Below are positions 32,910 through 45,974 of a stretch of DNA of 64,000 bases, in pieces. Position 1 is the first letter of the stretch. Each line of letters opens with the position of its first letter. The notes under the pieces were generated by a model. That model had not been told where the DNA came from, did no database searches, and worked only from the letters and a program-made list of their open reading frames with translations. Origin of the DNA: Buxus sempervirens (lineage: Eukaryota > Streptophyta > Magnoliopsida > Buxales > Buxaceae). Made by a program: the position numbers and the translations under genes. Location: the NCBI GenBank assembly GCA_947561395.2, contig OX387186.1, forward strand, positions 6,933,888-6,997,887, given 5' to 3'.

Positions 32910-35900
32910 TTACTGCTCACGACTGCTTGGTGCCATTTCAATCTCAATTGATGGGGAGGCCTGGGGGTTATCAGTATCAGATGTGCCTAACCATCTTGAA
33001 GAGTCACATTCCTCAAGATCTGCCGCTGGCGCCGAAGCTGGAAACTTACCATGGGACTGTTGGGATCGAAATTTCCTTAGTAACTTAACAAGGTATAGTA
33101 GAAAGGCAATCGTTGAAGTACACCCACTGAGAAGGAACAGTCCCCAGAAGCTATGGAGGGTTAAGATTTCGCTTTCAAACGTTGTTGAGTTTGAACTCTG
33201 AGACAGAGACCACTTCTTTTCTATTCTCGCTAACACCCCATTCACTGATAGTTTCAGAATGGCTTCTGAAATGTCGGTTGCTATAGGAGAGCCTTTTGGA
33301 AAGACCTGCAAGTATAACATAAGATGTGAATCAGAGCAACTCTTATTTATTGTTTTCCTTTTTCTGTGTGTTAGTTACCATTTTGCCAAATCTAGCATAA
33401 AAATACCTATTCATGAATATATAGGTTCTCCAAAACTACTTACAAATCCAAATCCTTCAAATCTGTAGGTCGGTCTTATGGCAGTATATCGTCCACGGTT
33501 CTCTGGGAGAGAGAGGAAGTATTTTTCAAGTTGAAGTTCAACGAAGGCAGCTTTGATATTTCCATTTCTGAATTCCTCTAGGAAGTCCATTTCACTGTCA
33601 ACAAGCCTTAGGTTCTTTATATTGAAACCAACAACATCTTTTAAGTATTTAACAGCAACTGGGTCGCAATAACAACCAACAGGTGCATTTTCGTTCTTCA
33701 GAGATTCAACGGTTGGTTCAAGGCGCTGGACTGTGAGCATGGATGTGAGACTGGCAGTGTAACTGTTGCTCAGGACCAACACAACGAAGAGCCACACCAG
33801 CACGACAACTTTAGTAAAATTGCTACGAACAGTTTCTCCTGAAGGATGGATTAATATGAGTATGACAATCATCAATTCCTAAGAAAATGGGACAGACATT
33901 TTTATCTTATTAATTTCTCAAGAAGAAAAAGAAACTGGCGGAGCTTACTGCATAATAGATGTAAACAAACCGATCAGATCATGGAATTCTTGTTTAGACA
34001 AAGGAGGAGTAACTGGTGGATTGTGCTTACTGTGTGCAAAAAAAAGAGTGGAGACGGTGAACCACATGGCAGTAAAAATTTGATTCTTCCATGGTCCTCT
34101 GAACTCTGGATTGGATCCATGTTCCAAAAACCATACAATGAACATTGTGTAGATGACCATGGCACCTGTCGCTAGCCACATCTCTGGGGTGAAAGGCTTC
34201 ACGAACATCCATGCCTTCTGATATTTGTCCGACTTCAGCGGGACTAGCAAAGAAAGGCCGGTTTCTGCAAATGACTCTGTGAATTCCACATATTTAGCTC
34301 GATTGGGTTGGATTTTTACATCGCCGACCGCGGCATCAAAACTCTTCCATCAACAACAACACACAAAACGAATTACACAATCTTTAATAAATCAAAGAAC
34401 AAAGTGGGTAAAGAAGAAACCAAAAGAGCCAAATAAGATCATGAAAAATGAAAAACATTCCCAGTCCTGTCATTACAGAGTCAAAACTAATGCATTTGAA
34501 AGGGGCTCTCTCATGGGGATTAGTCAACTTTTACAAAATATCCGAATTATTAAGGAAGCATATTAGAATAAGGAAGCATATCAGAATCCTCAAAATCAGC
34601 ATCAATTAGCAGAGACGTTGAACATTCCCATATGTGAAGATCTAGAATGTTCAACGTCTCTGCTAATTGATGCTGATTTTGAGGATTCTGATATGCTTCC
34701 TTAATACGAATTTCATGGAAGACTTCTCATCAAACTATCATGTTCACAAACGAATTTTCATTCTGGTTCATTGAAGCCGAAAGTCACAAGAGAAGCTCAA
34801 TGATGTCCAGACCAATGTTCTAAAACCCAGAACATGTATAGAACAGGAGAGGGAGCTGTCTGGTTCAATGCCGTCTTGTGGTTCAAACAAAGAGAACTGG
34901 GATGGATCACAAACAGTAGTAAAAATAAAAAATATCACAGGTCAATCCAGTTCACACCCCTTTTTACCAGTTTTTAACTGTCTATATTGGTTTTATAATC
35001 AAAGAAGACAAGCATTTGAAATGAACCAGAGAGGAATCTGTTGACATTTTGCAACCAATCAATGCGGTCTGGTATTTCAAACGCCTCTATAACAAAGGGA
35101 AGTTTCCCCGAGGCCTTGTTTTAGGCAGTTTATTTGGTTAGTTATGAATCAGTACCTTGTTGTAGACCTGATAGACGAGATCGTCGTTGGAGCCATTGAA
35201 CGGCATATATTCAAAGAGTAGCGTATAGTTTAAGAGCTTCACAGCAGCCTCAAAAACATCAATGCTGAAACCTGTAACAGACGGCCTGCTTGGATTCTCA
35301 GTTGGCCTCACCTTGACCAACCTCTTAAATATGGCATTACCCGGAACGCCAATCTTCATTGGCTTTGCATCAGTAGGCATCACCCATCCTTTTGGGACTC
35401 CCTGAAAGCCCCATGGCCAATCCTCGGGACCAGATAAGATACCCATCTTCACACCTCTATTCCCCTGCTCCCCACTCTTTTTCACAAGTGGGCTGTCTGA
35501 GAAACCATAATCCGGGAACCAGTAGTTGCGCTCTTTGTAACTCTTTCCAACAACATTAACAACTCTAAAAACTGGTGAACGTGATAATTCCCCATATTTG
35601 AATTGAATTTCACCACTTAAACCAGTGAAATTGCTTGAGAGAATCCTTTCCAACAACATCTTTGAGGTTACATTGCCGTTTAAGCTCTTCAATGCCTTTG
35701 CTATGGCATAAATGGCATCATGTGCTTGAAGAGCATGAATTCCTGGCTCGAACTTATCTTCCTCGGGGTATTCTGATCGAAAAAGTCTCTTGAAGTTGAC
35801 ATAGAATTCTATAAAGGAAGGGCTAGTTTCCAAGAAGTAAGTTTTGATTCCAAGAACACCTTTCATGGAGGAGATAACTGATGAGTTCACGGTATCAAGA

Positions 35901-36791
35901 AGGTTTGTACAAGTGGGCTGCTAATGATAAAGATGACCGAACAATGATAAACACCCTTGATTGTTTGCCCTTCATCTTCTCGAGCTCTTTACGAACCGCA
36001 GCTTTTGGATCATTGACAGAAGAAAAGGGGGGGAGAACCATTCTGTACTCGATCTTTGAGCCTACTTCTTGGAGGGCCTCTGAGAGAAGTGTGATCATCC
36101 CTAAAGTAGCCCCATAGGCGTCATCTTCATAGATCACTATGACCCGTCGCCATCGGTAAGAATGTATGATAGCAGCTACACATCTCATCTCTACAGATTC
36201 ATCATTAGCCATTCGAACCAAGAACGGCCGCCATCGTTCTAATGTCAACTGCGAGGTAATCCCAGCTGCTGCCAAGGAGACCACAGGAACTTGTGCTTGC
36301 TGTCCAACTTGGGCAACTAACACTGTTTCCTGCCATGTACCCATGCCAAGAATTACTTGTACTTTTTGTTTCTTAGTAAGCTCATAAGCTGCAATCAAAA
36401 TTCAGAAATCCCAAATTATTACAACAATTCTCCTTTAATCATTAGATAAAGATTTCTATTTGGCCCACACCAAATCAAAAGTACTAACGAGAACAAGCTT
36501 ACCAGCAGAAGCAGCTTGAAGAGGATTCTCGTTGGAGTCGCGTACATGGAGGACTAGTTTGTATTTGTTATCCGAACTGTTGTTAATATTTCCAATTGCA
36601 ATCTCCATTGCTGCCTTGTTTTCCCTGCCAACACGGGAATCAACATTGACGATGGCTCCTATATTTACTGCTTTGTTATCAGAAGTATCTTCTACTGCTG
36701 CAATCAATCCATGAGAAAGTAGAGTGAAGGAGATGAAAGCAAAGAAGCAATAGAATTGAGTAGTAGTAACAGCAAAGATTGAAAGACCCAT
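32910..36791 (-). pseudogene. GLR: Glutamate receptor-like channel, copy 1 (frameshifted)
   Basis: Plant GLRs are ligand-gated cation channels of the plasma or endomembranes. Five exons with GT/AG borders: 36791-36503, 36388-35156, 34343-34031, 33838-33444, 33305-32910. In order they encode a signal peptide (about residues 1-31), an ANF/LIVBP-type ligand domain, the S1 lobe, M1 (WLATGAMVIYTMFIVWFLEH), the pore split over exons 3 and 4 (FFAHRET), M3 with SYTASLTS, the S2 lobe, M4 (FWGLFLLSGCTSTIAFLLYL) and a short tail ending SSREQ. The product would be about 896 residues, normal for the family. Relative to copy 2, 65 bp are missing at 35909/35910, which shifts the frame after about 256 residues and gives a stop soon after. 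A VGDVTI-type motif reads VGDVKI. All other exons are open. The start is chosen as the ATG conserved in copy 2. Clade II (GLR2-like) is my best assignment. Confidence 0.85.
34569..34703. repeat. Perfect 59-bp inverted repeat with 17-nt loop in GLR copy 1 intron 2
   Basis: The left arm 34569-34627 and right arm 34645-34703 are exact reverse complements over all 59 bases, with loop 34628-34644. RNA from either strand would fold into a long perfect hairpin. It is absent from the matching intron of copy 2 (about 47500-47545), so it arrived after the duplication or was lost there. Read on the plus strand, the right arm is open for about 20 codons ending LLIDADFEDSDMLP-stop, as if taken from the 3' end of a coding sequence. 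Confidence 0.9.
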
Positions 36792-36907
36792 TTTGGCTAA
36801 AATAAAATTAAAATTGATAAATTCATAGAGAAAAGATCTGAAGCCATTTAAAAGACAGGTACGCCATGCATTAAGCCATGCTAACTGGGAGAATAGTTGT
36901 CCTTGTA

Positions 36908-37917
36908 GACTCTGTTTGTTTCAATGGAAAATATTTTCCAAGTGAAAATTTTTCAAGAAATTTTTGTCCTTTTCTCTTTGTTTCCACCTGTTTGGATCTT
37001 AGGTGGATAAATTTTCCAGAATTTCTTACCTCATAGGCCTGAAGGGAGGCATTGAAATGAAAGATAAAAGAAGTGGGGAAAGATGAAAATTTAATATTTT
37101 ATTTTAGTCCATGAATTTTTTAATATATAAAAAAGGGTGTGGAACTTTATTAAATTTACAAATGTTGATACCGGGCTTTGTTCAAGTTACAGGTTGATCA
37201 GGTTGCTATTTGATCAGACAAACAGTAGCTTGATTCATTTAGAATATGGGAGTGCACGGTAGACAGGCTCCTTTGGACCAAGTGACGGTGAGATCTGTGT
37301 AAGCCATCCTGAATGTTCCCACTCCCAAGCACACGTAGCTAGCTACTAAGAAATGAAAATGGATTACCAGTGATCAACATCTGATCACCAAGGATTTGCC
37401 TCCTTAAAATCCTTCTAATGTTACCATGGTTGTAAAGAAAGGTCCTATATCAGGTACCTCGTCAAAGGACTACAAAAAATCCTATTGATTCTATGGAGAG
37501 GTAAGCTTGTGAGTCCGCTGACCTTCCAAGCAATGAGCTCAGATAAAAAAAGGTCCTGTATCAACTACCTCGTCAAAGGAATATAAAAAAATCCTATTGA
37601 TTCTATGGAGAGGTAAGCTTGTGAGTCCGCTGACCTTCCAGGCAATGAGCTCAGATTCCATGGAGAGGTTGACACAGTCCAAGGTGGTGTTTCTCGACGC
37701 CATATTGTTCTCTTCTTCTGGACGTTCAATACGAACAAGTTAGAAATGGGCCTGTTCTTCTTCCGGAAAATAAATTCCGCCATTTTTGGGCGGAAGTTAT
37801 TTTCCTCCTGTTTTCTGGTGAGTCGGGAGAATATTTTCCGGCAATATAAATTTTCCGCTGAAACAAACAAGAAGAAATTATAAAATTCTGGGAAAATATT
37901 TTCTTTCCCCGACCATT
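36908..37917. mobile_element. About 1-kb insertion upstream of GLR copy 1
   Basis: The insertion is defined by comparison with copy 2, where 'ccttgta' is followed directly by 'aagtcaaa' (about 50250). Near its ends are perfect 11-bp inverted repeats TGTTTGTTTCA (36913-36923) and TGAAACAAACA (37859-37869), and repeated GGAAAATATTTTCC palindromes. Inside, a unit of about 104 bp is tandemly duplicated with a 111-bp period (37441-37544 and 37552-37656). It has no transposase. It is probably a non-autonomous DNA transposon that now separates the gene from its duplicated upstream region. Confidence 0.5.
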
Positions 37918-38245
37918 AAGTCAAATAAATTGAAAATTTTACCCCGAGTGATGGACTTGGTTCACAATTGATTAGTCTTTTGAGTGGACTTGGTTTATTA
38001 TCATTCAGAGGTTCGCCATTAATAGTAGCGCGAGCTTGCGTGTGCTCAAGATCTGGATCATTCTTCAACTCTAGTCGTTATTGAGTAGAAATTTAAGGAT
38101 TTTTATTCTTATTATATCGCCATCTTCCATGCGCTCAACCTGTGACTGCATCCACCCCTCACAGAGAAAGGTACTGTGTATTCAAGCTTCCAATCCAGGA
38201 TTCAAATTACCTAACCATCTATTCATCTCGAATATCTCGGAGCAG
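37918..38245. repeat. Upstream part of the GLR duplication unit
   Basis: Homologous to about 50255-50445 upstream of copy 2: both contain 'ccgagtgatggacttggtt' and 'tgactgcatccacccctcac'. The ends of this homology mark the upstream limit of the duplicated unit. Confidence 0.65.
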
Positions 38246-38369
38246 TGGCTCCGAATATCTCGTTAGGGACCTATTGAACGATTAAAAGTTCACATATTTG
38301 GTGCAATGTTACATTACTTAGAAAAAACTAAAAGAACCTGTTATAACTAGTTCATCATCGATCATCTGA

Positions 38370-38590
38370 GGAACCAGCCACTTACAACTCTCTGTCAAGA
38401 TTCAAACATGAGTGACGAAGCCACGTTAGTATATATAAAGTATATCTTTCTGCGTCGCAACAACAGCTTTGTCTGTGCCCAAAACTGATAAACCCTAAAT
38501 GTTTTTTAGAGGAACCAGCCGCTTACAACTCTCTGTCAAGATTCAAATATGAGTGACGGAGCAACGTTGGTATATATAAAATATATCGTA
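38370..38590. repeat. Tandem duplication with TATA-like cores
   Basis: Two copies, about 142 bp apart, of a segment starting 'gaggaaccagcc' and ending in a tatatataaa-type core (about 38370-38450 and 38511-38590). The second copy abuts the foldback repeat. It might be a duplicated promoter fragment. Confidence 0.55.
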
Positions 38591-40065
38591 ACAACCAACC
38601 ATTTTCTTCTCTTGCATTTCGTCGTTCCTTTCGTGGTTCGTTTTCTAAGAGCGCGACACGCATCCTCCAAAACCCTTTCCTTTCATGGGTCCCATTCGAT
38701 CTCTTTGCGAGCAATTTTTTTAAGCAGAATTAGTATCAAAAGTATGGCTTCTTCTAAGTTATTTCCAAGTATAAATAAATTACTTTCCATTTGAAAATGA
38801 AGACTTGGGAGTCTGGTCGTGGCTTCTTCTAAATTATTTCTAGGTATAGATGAATTACCTTCAATTTGAAAACGAAGACCTTGGAGTCTGGTCGTGGCTT
38901 CTTCTAAGTTTTTTCTAAGTATAAATGAATTACATTCCATTTGAAAACGAAGACTTGGGAGTCCAAAGTGAAAGAACCTACAAGAGTTGCATTAAGCACC
39001 ATATTATGACACGTGTCTTGCTTTTTCAAAACTAATCGAACCCCAACAACCTATAAATCCTATAAGGTAGTTGGGATTTAACTCTTATCACTATATTAGC
39101 CATTTCATACGTCACTGTGAACTTAAAAGTCTTTAAAATTAACATGTAAAAATATGATTAAAAATCCTTTTTATTTGACCAAATCAATGGTAGATCCTAA
39201 TATTTATATACAAGGAAATATAGTCTATGACAAAATGATTGACTGATGGAGTTTGAAAGTTGTATGGGAAATTGAAATATTTCTTAAATAATTGTAGTTG
39301 TCATAAGTTTCTTATTATTTTATGATAAAATCTATGGTATAAGGCTTAAGAATGAATAAAAAACTTGGGTAGAAGATTGTGTCATGTATGATGATAATGA
39401 AAATTATTAAGACTCAATAACTAATGGGTTACATTAAAAAGATTAAATTCATCAACTATTGACTTGATCAAATGATATTAGCCATTTCTTTTTAGTATAC
39501 TCACATGCTTACTCAAGCATGGTTTATTGTATGCTTGAAACTAATAAACTGAAAAACAAACTTCCAAGTTCCAAGGCATTTCTTTTATTTGTCAGCAAGC
39601 AGTGAAAAATAACGACCTAACATTGAGAAAATCTATAGTAAATAAAAGAGCTTCCTGTAAAGAAGTCGATTATCTTTTACTTCGGACTCCCAAGTCTTCG
39701 TTTTCAAATGGAAGGTAATTCATTTATACCTAGAAATAACTTAGAAGAAGCCACAACCAGACTCCCAAGTCTTCGTTTTCAAATGGAAGGTAATTCATTT
39801 ATATTTGGAAATAACTTAGAAGAAGCCATACTTTTGTTACTAATTCTGCTTTAAAAAAATTGCTCCCAAAGAGATCGAATGGGACCCATCATGCCTGGTG
39901 TCGTTCAAAACTAACGGAAATGCCCTCAAACGGACGTTGCATTCGCTGAGGAGAGAAAAGTTTTTGGAGGACGCGTGTCGCACTTTTAGAAAATGAACGA
40001 CGAAAGGAACGACCATTCGTAAGAGAAGAAAATGGTTGCGTAACAACAGCTTTGTTTGGCCCAAC
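38580..40065. repeat. Large foldback (inverted repeat) element
   Basis: Arms at about 38580-38965 and 39675-40065 are reverse complements of one another with scattered differences. Both contain 'cgacacgc(a/g)tcctccaaa', 'gggtcccattcgatctctttg' (or its complement) and units of about 84 bp built on 'atggcttcttctaagttattt...cgaagacttgggagtc'. Three such units lie in the left arm (38741-38965) and two in the right. The about 700-bp loop is AT-rich without a gene. This may be a foldback transposon or an inverted duplication. Confidence 0.65.
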
Positions 40066-41684
40066 ACCTTGAATAAAAATAAAATAAAATAAGAATCTTT
40101 TTGAATAGAAAAAAAATAAAATAAAAACTTTTTAAACATTTATAGAAAAAAGTCAAAATTGGTTAAATTAACTTTCTAATGGTTTCTTTGGGCAAGAAAC
40201 TTAATAAATCTACTTTTAAAACAAAGTGCATGCTCAAACAATAAGAAACAATTATGAAAAATTAAGATGTGAAATAACAATGCAACAAAATAGATGGGAA
40301 TTGATATATTTAAATATATGGTATTTAAAAGTAAAAATCCATTGTAATAGGATCATAATATGCAAGAGCCCTGATAAGAACTTTTCCTTAGGCATTGACT
40401 TCATGTAGGTGCATCTTGTAGATATTTCCTGACAATTCGGACCCATACATGTCCATGCAGATAAAGGCCCAACAAATAGCCTATAAGTCTAAACTATTTC
40501 TCTTGAATATGGATATTGCATACTCATCACACTACCATTACGAATGAGGATGTAAACTCATCATAAGCTTCATTAAGAGGACCTAATCGAGACCACCTTT
40601 TCCTTGAATAGATATTTTAATTTATCTTGACAATTTGTTAATAGTAATATTTTGTGGCTTTAGAATACGCTTGTCCTTGAACCATTCATCAATGTTATCT
40701 CAAGACACTAATTAGGGAATTAATATTATAAAAAAATAATGTAGGAAGATAGTGTTAATATGAGAGAGATTTTATTAAACAGTTAAATAATGTGTGAATG
40801 CAATCCATCCATAGATTTAATTCTCTCAATCGATTGATGATCACGTTAACACTTCTTTGCTTGATAATTGAACAAAGTAGTCTATATGGTACTTGTATTG
40901 TTAGCAATTTCCACATGTAATAGGAATCTGCATTATGTAATATTATTTTAATAATTTGAACACTATATATATACTTCAAAATAATTGAAAATTAGAGCTG
41001 CTTTGGTCGTCATATCACTTATTCACAAATATTTCCAAAATCCGTCATCCCTTCTGTCACTGATTCACAATTATTTCCAAAATTAAAATAAAGACACTTA
41101 AATTGTTTCTCCATCTTCCCTCAAAATTGATTCACAATTATTTCATAATTTTGGATTACTAAAAATTTAGTGACTGAATCCGAGTATTTTTAAAAAATAT
41201 CACCCAAAACTAATCATTACATGATGAGATGACGTCGGTCTACTTAATTGGCATTCTTATGCGCGCTTTAAACCTACGTAAATTGGTTTTAAGTGACAAA
41301 TTTTTTAAATTAATTTAGATTCAATCGTAAAATTAGTAAGCATTAGTATTATTTTTTAAAATAATTAATAATCAATACCATTTTATTGTTCATGAAGTAT
41401 TCCTTCCGTAAGTGCCTTCAAAAGACTTTGAAAATCTTTTCACTCATTTTGTTACAAGAGATGTTTGCAAGTCCTTTTTAGGGCAGTTATAGTAATCAAT
41501 TGTGCTTGCTTGTACTTCAAAATAATTGAAAATCAGTACTATTGCAGACATTCTAATCAAACGATAAAAGGAAATTTGATTTTTAGTGATTTTTTTTAAA
41601 ATAATCTTTGTTCAATCACAAAATAATTTGTTTATTATCATGTTTTAACGAGGTAAGGGAGTGTTTCGATGATATATTTGGAAC
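40066..41684. other. AT-rich spacer, no gene recognised
   Basis: Only short unsupported open frames. Around 41150-41230 is a copy of the 'aatttagtgactgaat' repeat also seen in the spacer at 3693-4192. Confidence 0.35.
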
Positions 41685-43870
41685 TATGAAACAAGGAAAT
41701 TCGCCTACGTGATCTCCTCATCATTACACGGGATTGACAAAAATAAGGAGTCGTCACCATTCAAGTTAAGGTGTGAATGGACACCAAAGTAATCATAAAA
41801 AGATGAAAATAGAGCTAAGGTGGCTTTAATTCATGGTCATTTCCAGTGATCAGGTAAGGAGATTAGGTTATGAGTAGGGGAAGGTGTTAGGCACCTCTAC
41901 TCATCCACACAAGGTAGTTGTCATATGTTATTCATGCTTCAAATAATTGCTTGCTAATAAAATCATTCAAAAAGTGCTTGAAAAGAGACAAACACATGTG
42001 TGATTCTTCCATATGAGTAGTCCAATAGATCTTGGATTCTCTCTATGGCTATATCACTTCTAGGACTTCATAGTTGAGTAAAAAATCAAAGTAAAGCTTG
42101 GATAAAAGTAAGCTATAACAAATCTAGAGAAACCAGTAGAAGATGAAGCCATAGGAGCTTAGAAACTTCAATCAATCATAAATCATTCGATTCCAACTCA
42201 AATTGAATGAAACCAAAACCATTTGGAATTTGGTATGAAGTAGAAGACTCAATAAAAGATTCAATCTAATCCGATTAAAATCAAAGGAGAAATGCTTGTT
42301 CAAATCTACTGTTCTAAATCTGTAAAAGTGACAAATAGGCAACTTTGAAAACCTATTTGTGGAGATTGACTTCATATAAATCCTTGAAAATCGACATTAA
42401 TGAAGTATAAGGTGTCATCTTTCAAATGGAATAGGCCTCAAACAAAACTTCATCCATTTGTGATTTGTGTGCCCTCTCAAACATGCCTAGAGGATCACAG
42501 ATTAACTCTGTAATCTACTAATGAGCAGTTCAGAGTCAATCAAACACACAGAACTCAAATAAAATTAAAAACTCTTGAAACCAATTGGATTTAAAAATAG
42601 ACTCATAAAAGAAAACTCAGAGATTGAAATCACTCAAATCGGGGTTAAAATGAACCTTTTGTGTTCAATCAAAGTGACAAGTTCAGCAATCTGATCTAAA
42701 CTGACCTATCAACTTTAATCAAATGGTAACAAAAATCGGTTTCATATAAATTGCTCAATTTTATAGGATTAAACTAGACATCTTCACCTATCACATGTCT
42801 TTGGAATCACTCAAAAACTCATCCGAATGATGAAGTTATGAACAATCCAAGACAGGGTATAGGTTCTGTCCAGATTTGAAAACTTTGAGTAAAAGTGAGA
42901 CAAAACAGTGAGTGTGTGCATTTGATTCAATTAATCTGAATTGAAAACACCAATAATGAGTTGAAAAACCTTGAAAACAACTTTAAGGTAAGGATTTAGC
43001 TCAGATTTCTCATTAGTTGGAGAGGAGGAACCGAATCTACCCATATTGAGGCCAAAAAACTCAAAATAAAGAGATTAGAACATGGGGTCTTCTCTTGAAG
43101 ATGAAATCACCTGAAATTAACTTATAAAGTCCTAAGAGATTGTTCTAAGGCCTCTGATCTCAGATCTGCCATATTGAGCATGGTGGATCCAAGATCTAAG
43201 CCTATTTTGACAAAAATCAAGTGATACATGTGTGGTTGTGTAGGAAATCAAATTTTTAGGAGAAAGTTGGCATCCAATGGTATAGAGCATGGATCCTTGT
43301 ATTTTCTCCAGATTTTGAAATCAAAACACATACAAATAACAGGCACACAAAAATCAACATGAATCAATCCTAAATCTCATGGAAATAGGTTCTAAACTAG
43401 AGATCCATTCCAACACTTGTTTCCCCTTGTAAAACCCAGGTTTTAGACTAATGTTATGGTGGGAATTATCTAATAATTTTTAAATATATTTTGTGGTGGA
43501 AATTCAAGTAATCGAAGTCAAGGGTAAATATGAAATTTCGCAAATCGGGGTTGCGAAGGTTAAATAAGGTGAGCAGGCTAAATTCAGTTTTAATAAATTC
43601 ATATTAGTGATTTAATTGAAATTAAGTGATGGACTGTTTTAATTTGAGTTGGTGAAGATGAGATCAGAGGGGGATCAAGGCTAATGAAATGGTGATGTAG
43701 GTAGAACGGTGGGCAAGCACACAACATAGCATGAAAAGAGGGTGCCAACGACCACTATAAGTAAACAGAAATTTTTGGGAGTTAGGTTAGCTCATTTTGG
43801 TCAGAGGAGGAGTTGCGGCTGTTATTCAACAAGATCAAGAAGATAGGGCAAGGTGGGTTGGAGCACTTGG
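41685..43870 (-). mobile_element. Truncated family-1 LTR, duplicate of the left window edge
   Basis: The left end aligns with the 3' end of the LTR at 22622. From about 42966 to 43870 the sequence is about 98% identical to 1-891, including the first about 435 bp of the nested element that starts at 457. It stops abruptly at 'ggagcacttgg' (about 43870), where GLR-flank sequence begins. Sharing the nested insertion shows that this block was copied by segmental duplication, not by independent transposition. Confidence 0.75.
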
Positions 43871-45974
43871 GGAATCTTCTAGTTAATATCCCTAAAGAAA
43901 GAAACTGGGGATCCTCAGCTTAGTAAAACCTTTTGGTCGATTGGTAAACCTTCGTCTATAGATTGACGCCCATGTGCCATTTTAAAGCTTCTCCACTAAA
44001 AATCGCTCTTTGAAGATGGGTCAAGGGATTAGAAAAATCAAAAAACAGAACCAACTACTTGATTTGATTCTACTGGTCCTAAAAACTTAAACCAGCGAAT
44101 CATTTATTATCTGTCCGTGAGTCTGTGCCTGTGCATGTGTGTACAGCGTTTAGGGTGTGTGTGCGCGTGTGAGCGTGTGGAGGTATCTGTGCGCACGTGT
44201 GTTATCAGTGGATGGGGTTCACTTTCTACTGGTAGAAGCCAGCAGGCACCATACATAGCTCAAGTCACAGAATGAGATCCAGTGATGTGATGGTAGCTAT
44301 GATGTTGGCCCAAGCCGCACAACCCAAAAGGTGGCTGTGGGACATGGACGTAAGGTCACATGATCCAATGACAATCATTGGAGAGGTTTTGCGGCATGAT
44401 CTGCCCAAAGCTACTGAATTCAAAAGGTATAACACTTGACTTAAAAAAAAATTTGTCTCTAATGAGTGCTAATATTTGAAGTGTTTTGAATTGAGTGGGA
44501 AGTTACATTTGGTTTTCCTATTTCTTCTCCAATTATCTCGTATAATTGTTAAATAATATTGCAAACATAAAAATTATTTATCTAATTTATAATGCATTCG
44601 TATTTACAAACACAAGTACCTTAAATTACAATTTTTTATTTTGCCATGTGTATTGTGCATGTCTTTCAGCTAGTATATAATAGATATATCCAAAATTATC
44701 AAAAAGTAGCCACACTAAGATGTAAGATAAAGATCTAAGAGAATTAGAGGAAGACCAAAAAAACAACTGAATAAAAATCCATAAAAAAATTTGTTGTAAT
44801 AATGTAATATAAGTATAGTATTCAATTTTGCTTGGTTAGGATTGTGACAAATATTAGGAAATTCAGATAAGTGGGTTGAACCTGCAACCTCATTTAATAG
44901 AGGATTGGAAAACCCCAAACCCCAAATCTCTTGAGAATTTGATAACATGAATCTGCAACCACCCAAGTTTTTATGGGTTGTCAAGTAATAGAAAACAATG
45001 CAATTTGAAGGAGGAATGTGGTGAACCAATCAGATAAGATTAGAGATGCTTGCTTGAGGCCATATGGCATTTATTCCAAATGGCACACTTGTGAATGAAC
45101 AGAGTCAACAAAACCAAGTGGTGGCTTATCAAAGAATTTTTACTGTATAACCATGAAATGTCTCCTCCATATCTACTTGTCTGGTGTGACCTTTCTTTTT
45201 CTTCCCAAAAGGATAATGTTGAGGACAGTTGTAATAATGGTAGGCCAGCTCACAGGATTATGTCTCATTGAAATCACAACTTCTTGGTAATTTTTGAGGA
45301 AATTTAAAGCCAGGTTGGCCGTTTCTAAGCTGCTTGGAGAGTTCAAAGGCTCATCGAAAAGACATTCATTGTCATCCATGAAACAAATGCACAAGGCTCT
45401 AAATTCACAAAAAAAGGATCTGGGATGATGGAAACTGTAATTTAGCCCTAGCCCTCTTATTTTTGTCATTGAGAATGCACATAGGCTTTCATACTCCTAT
45501 TTTGACTATCAAAAGCATCATGGAATTGATGTGGAGCTTAATGTATAAAATGGGATGTGTTGGTCTTGAATATCTAAGCAAGTATAGCTAACTATAAAAT
45601 GTAGATTGTAAAGCACAATTACTTTTTCCAGTTTGATTCATTTCATTTGTTTGCAAGCCATACTTTTCATTAAATCCAATACAAAAGTTCTCAATTTAGA
45701 AACAAAATTCACTCTGTTTTGAAATTTTGATATCAAGAACTAGATAATTTCTAGGTTCTTTTATACAGCACAGGTGTTGCCTGAATGAGGTAAGGTGGCC
45801 TACCAGAGACTCCGAGTAGCTTGTCATAGAGAATCTTTATCTACAATCTGATTTTTTTTATGAATGGAGATTGGAGAAGTCAAGCCCTCAAATTTGGAAT
45901 TCTTGAGATCAGTTCTTTCTGTTCAGGTCCCTCCTAAGCATGGTCAAGCTTTTCCTAGTCAGTGGGATTGGAGC
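43871..45974 (-). other. Duplicated 3' flank of GLR copy 2
   Basis: 43875-44230 matches about 55064-55320 beside copy 3 ('tcgattggtaaaccttcgtctatagattgacgccca'-type block). 44718-45974 matches 31660-32909 beside copy 1. A GT-rich simple stretch lies at about 44130-44205. No gene is called. Confidence 0.6.

Noticed and set aside
44640..44680. Helitron 3' end at a CTAGT motif
   Set aside because: No convincing hairpin stands in front of it and no 5' end could be found.
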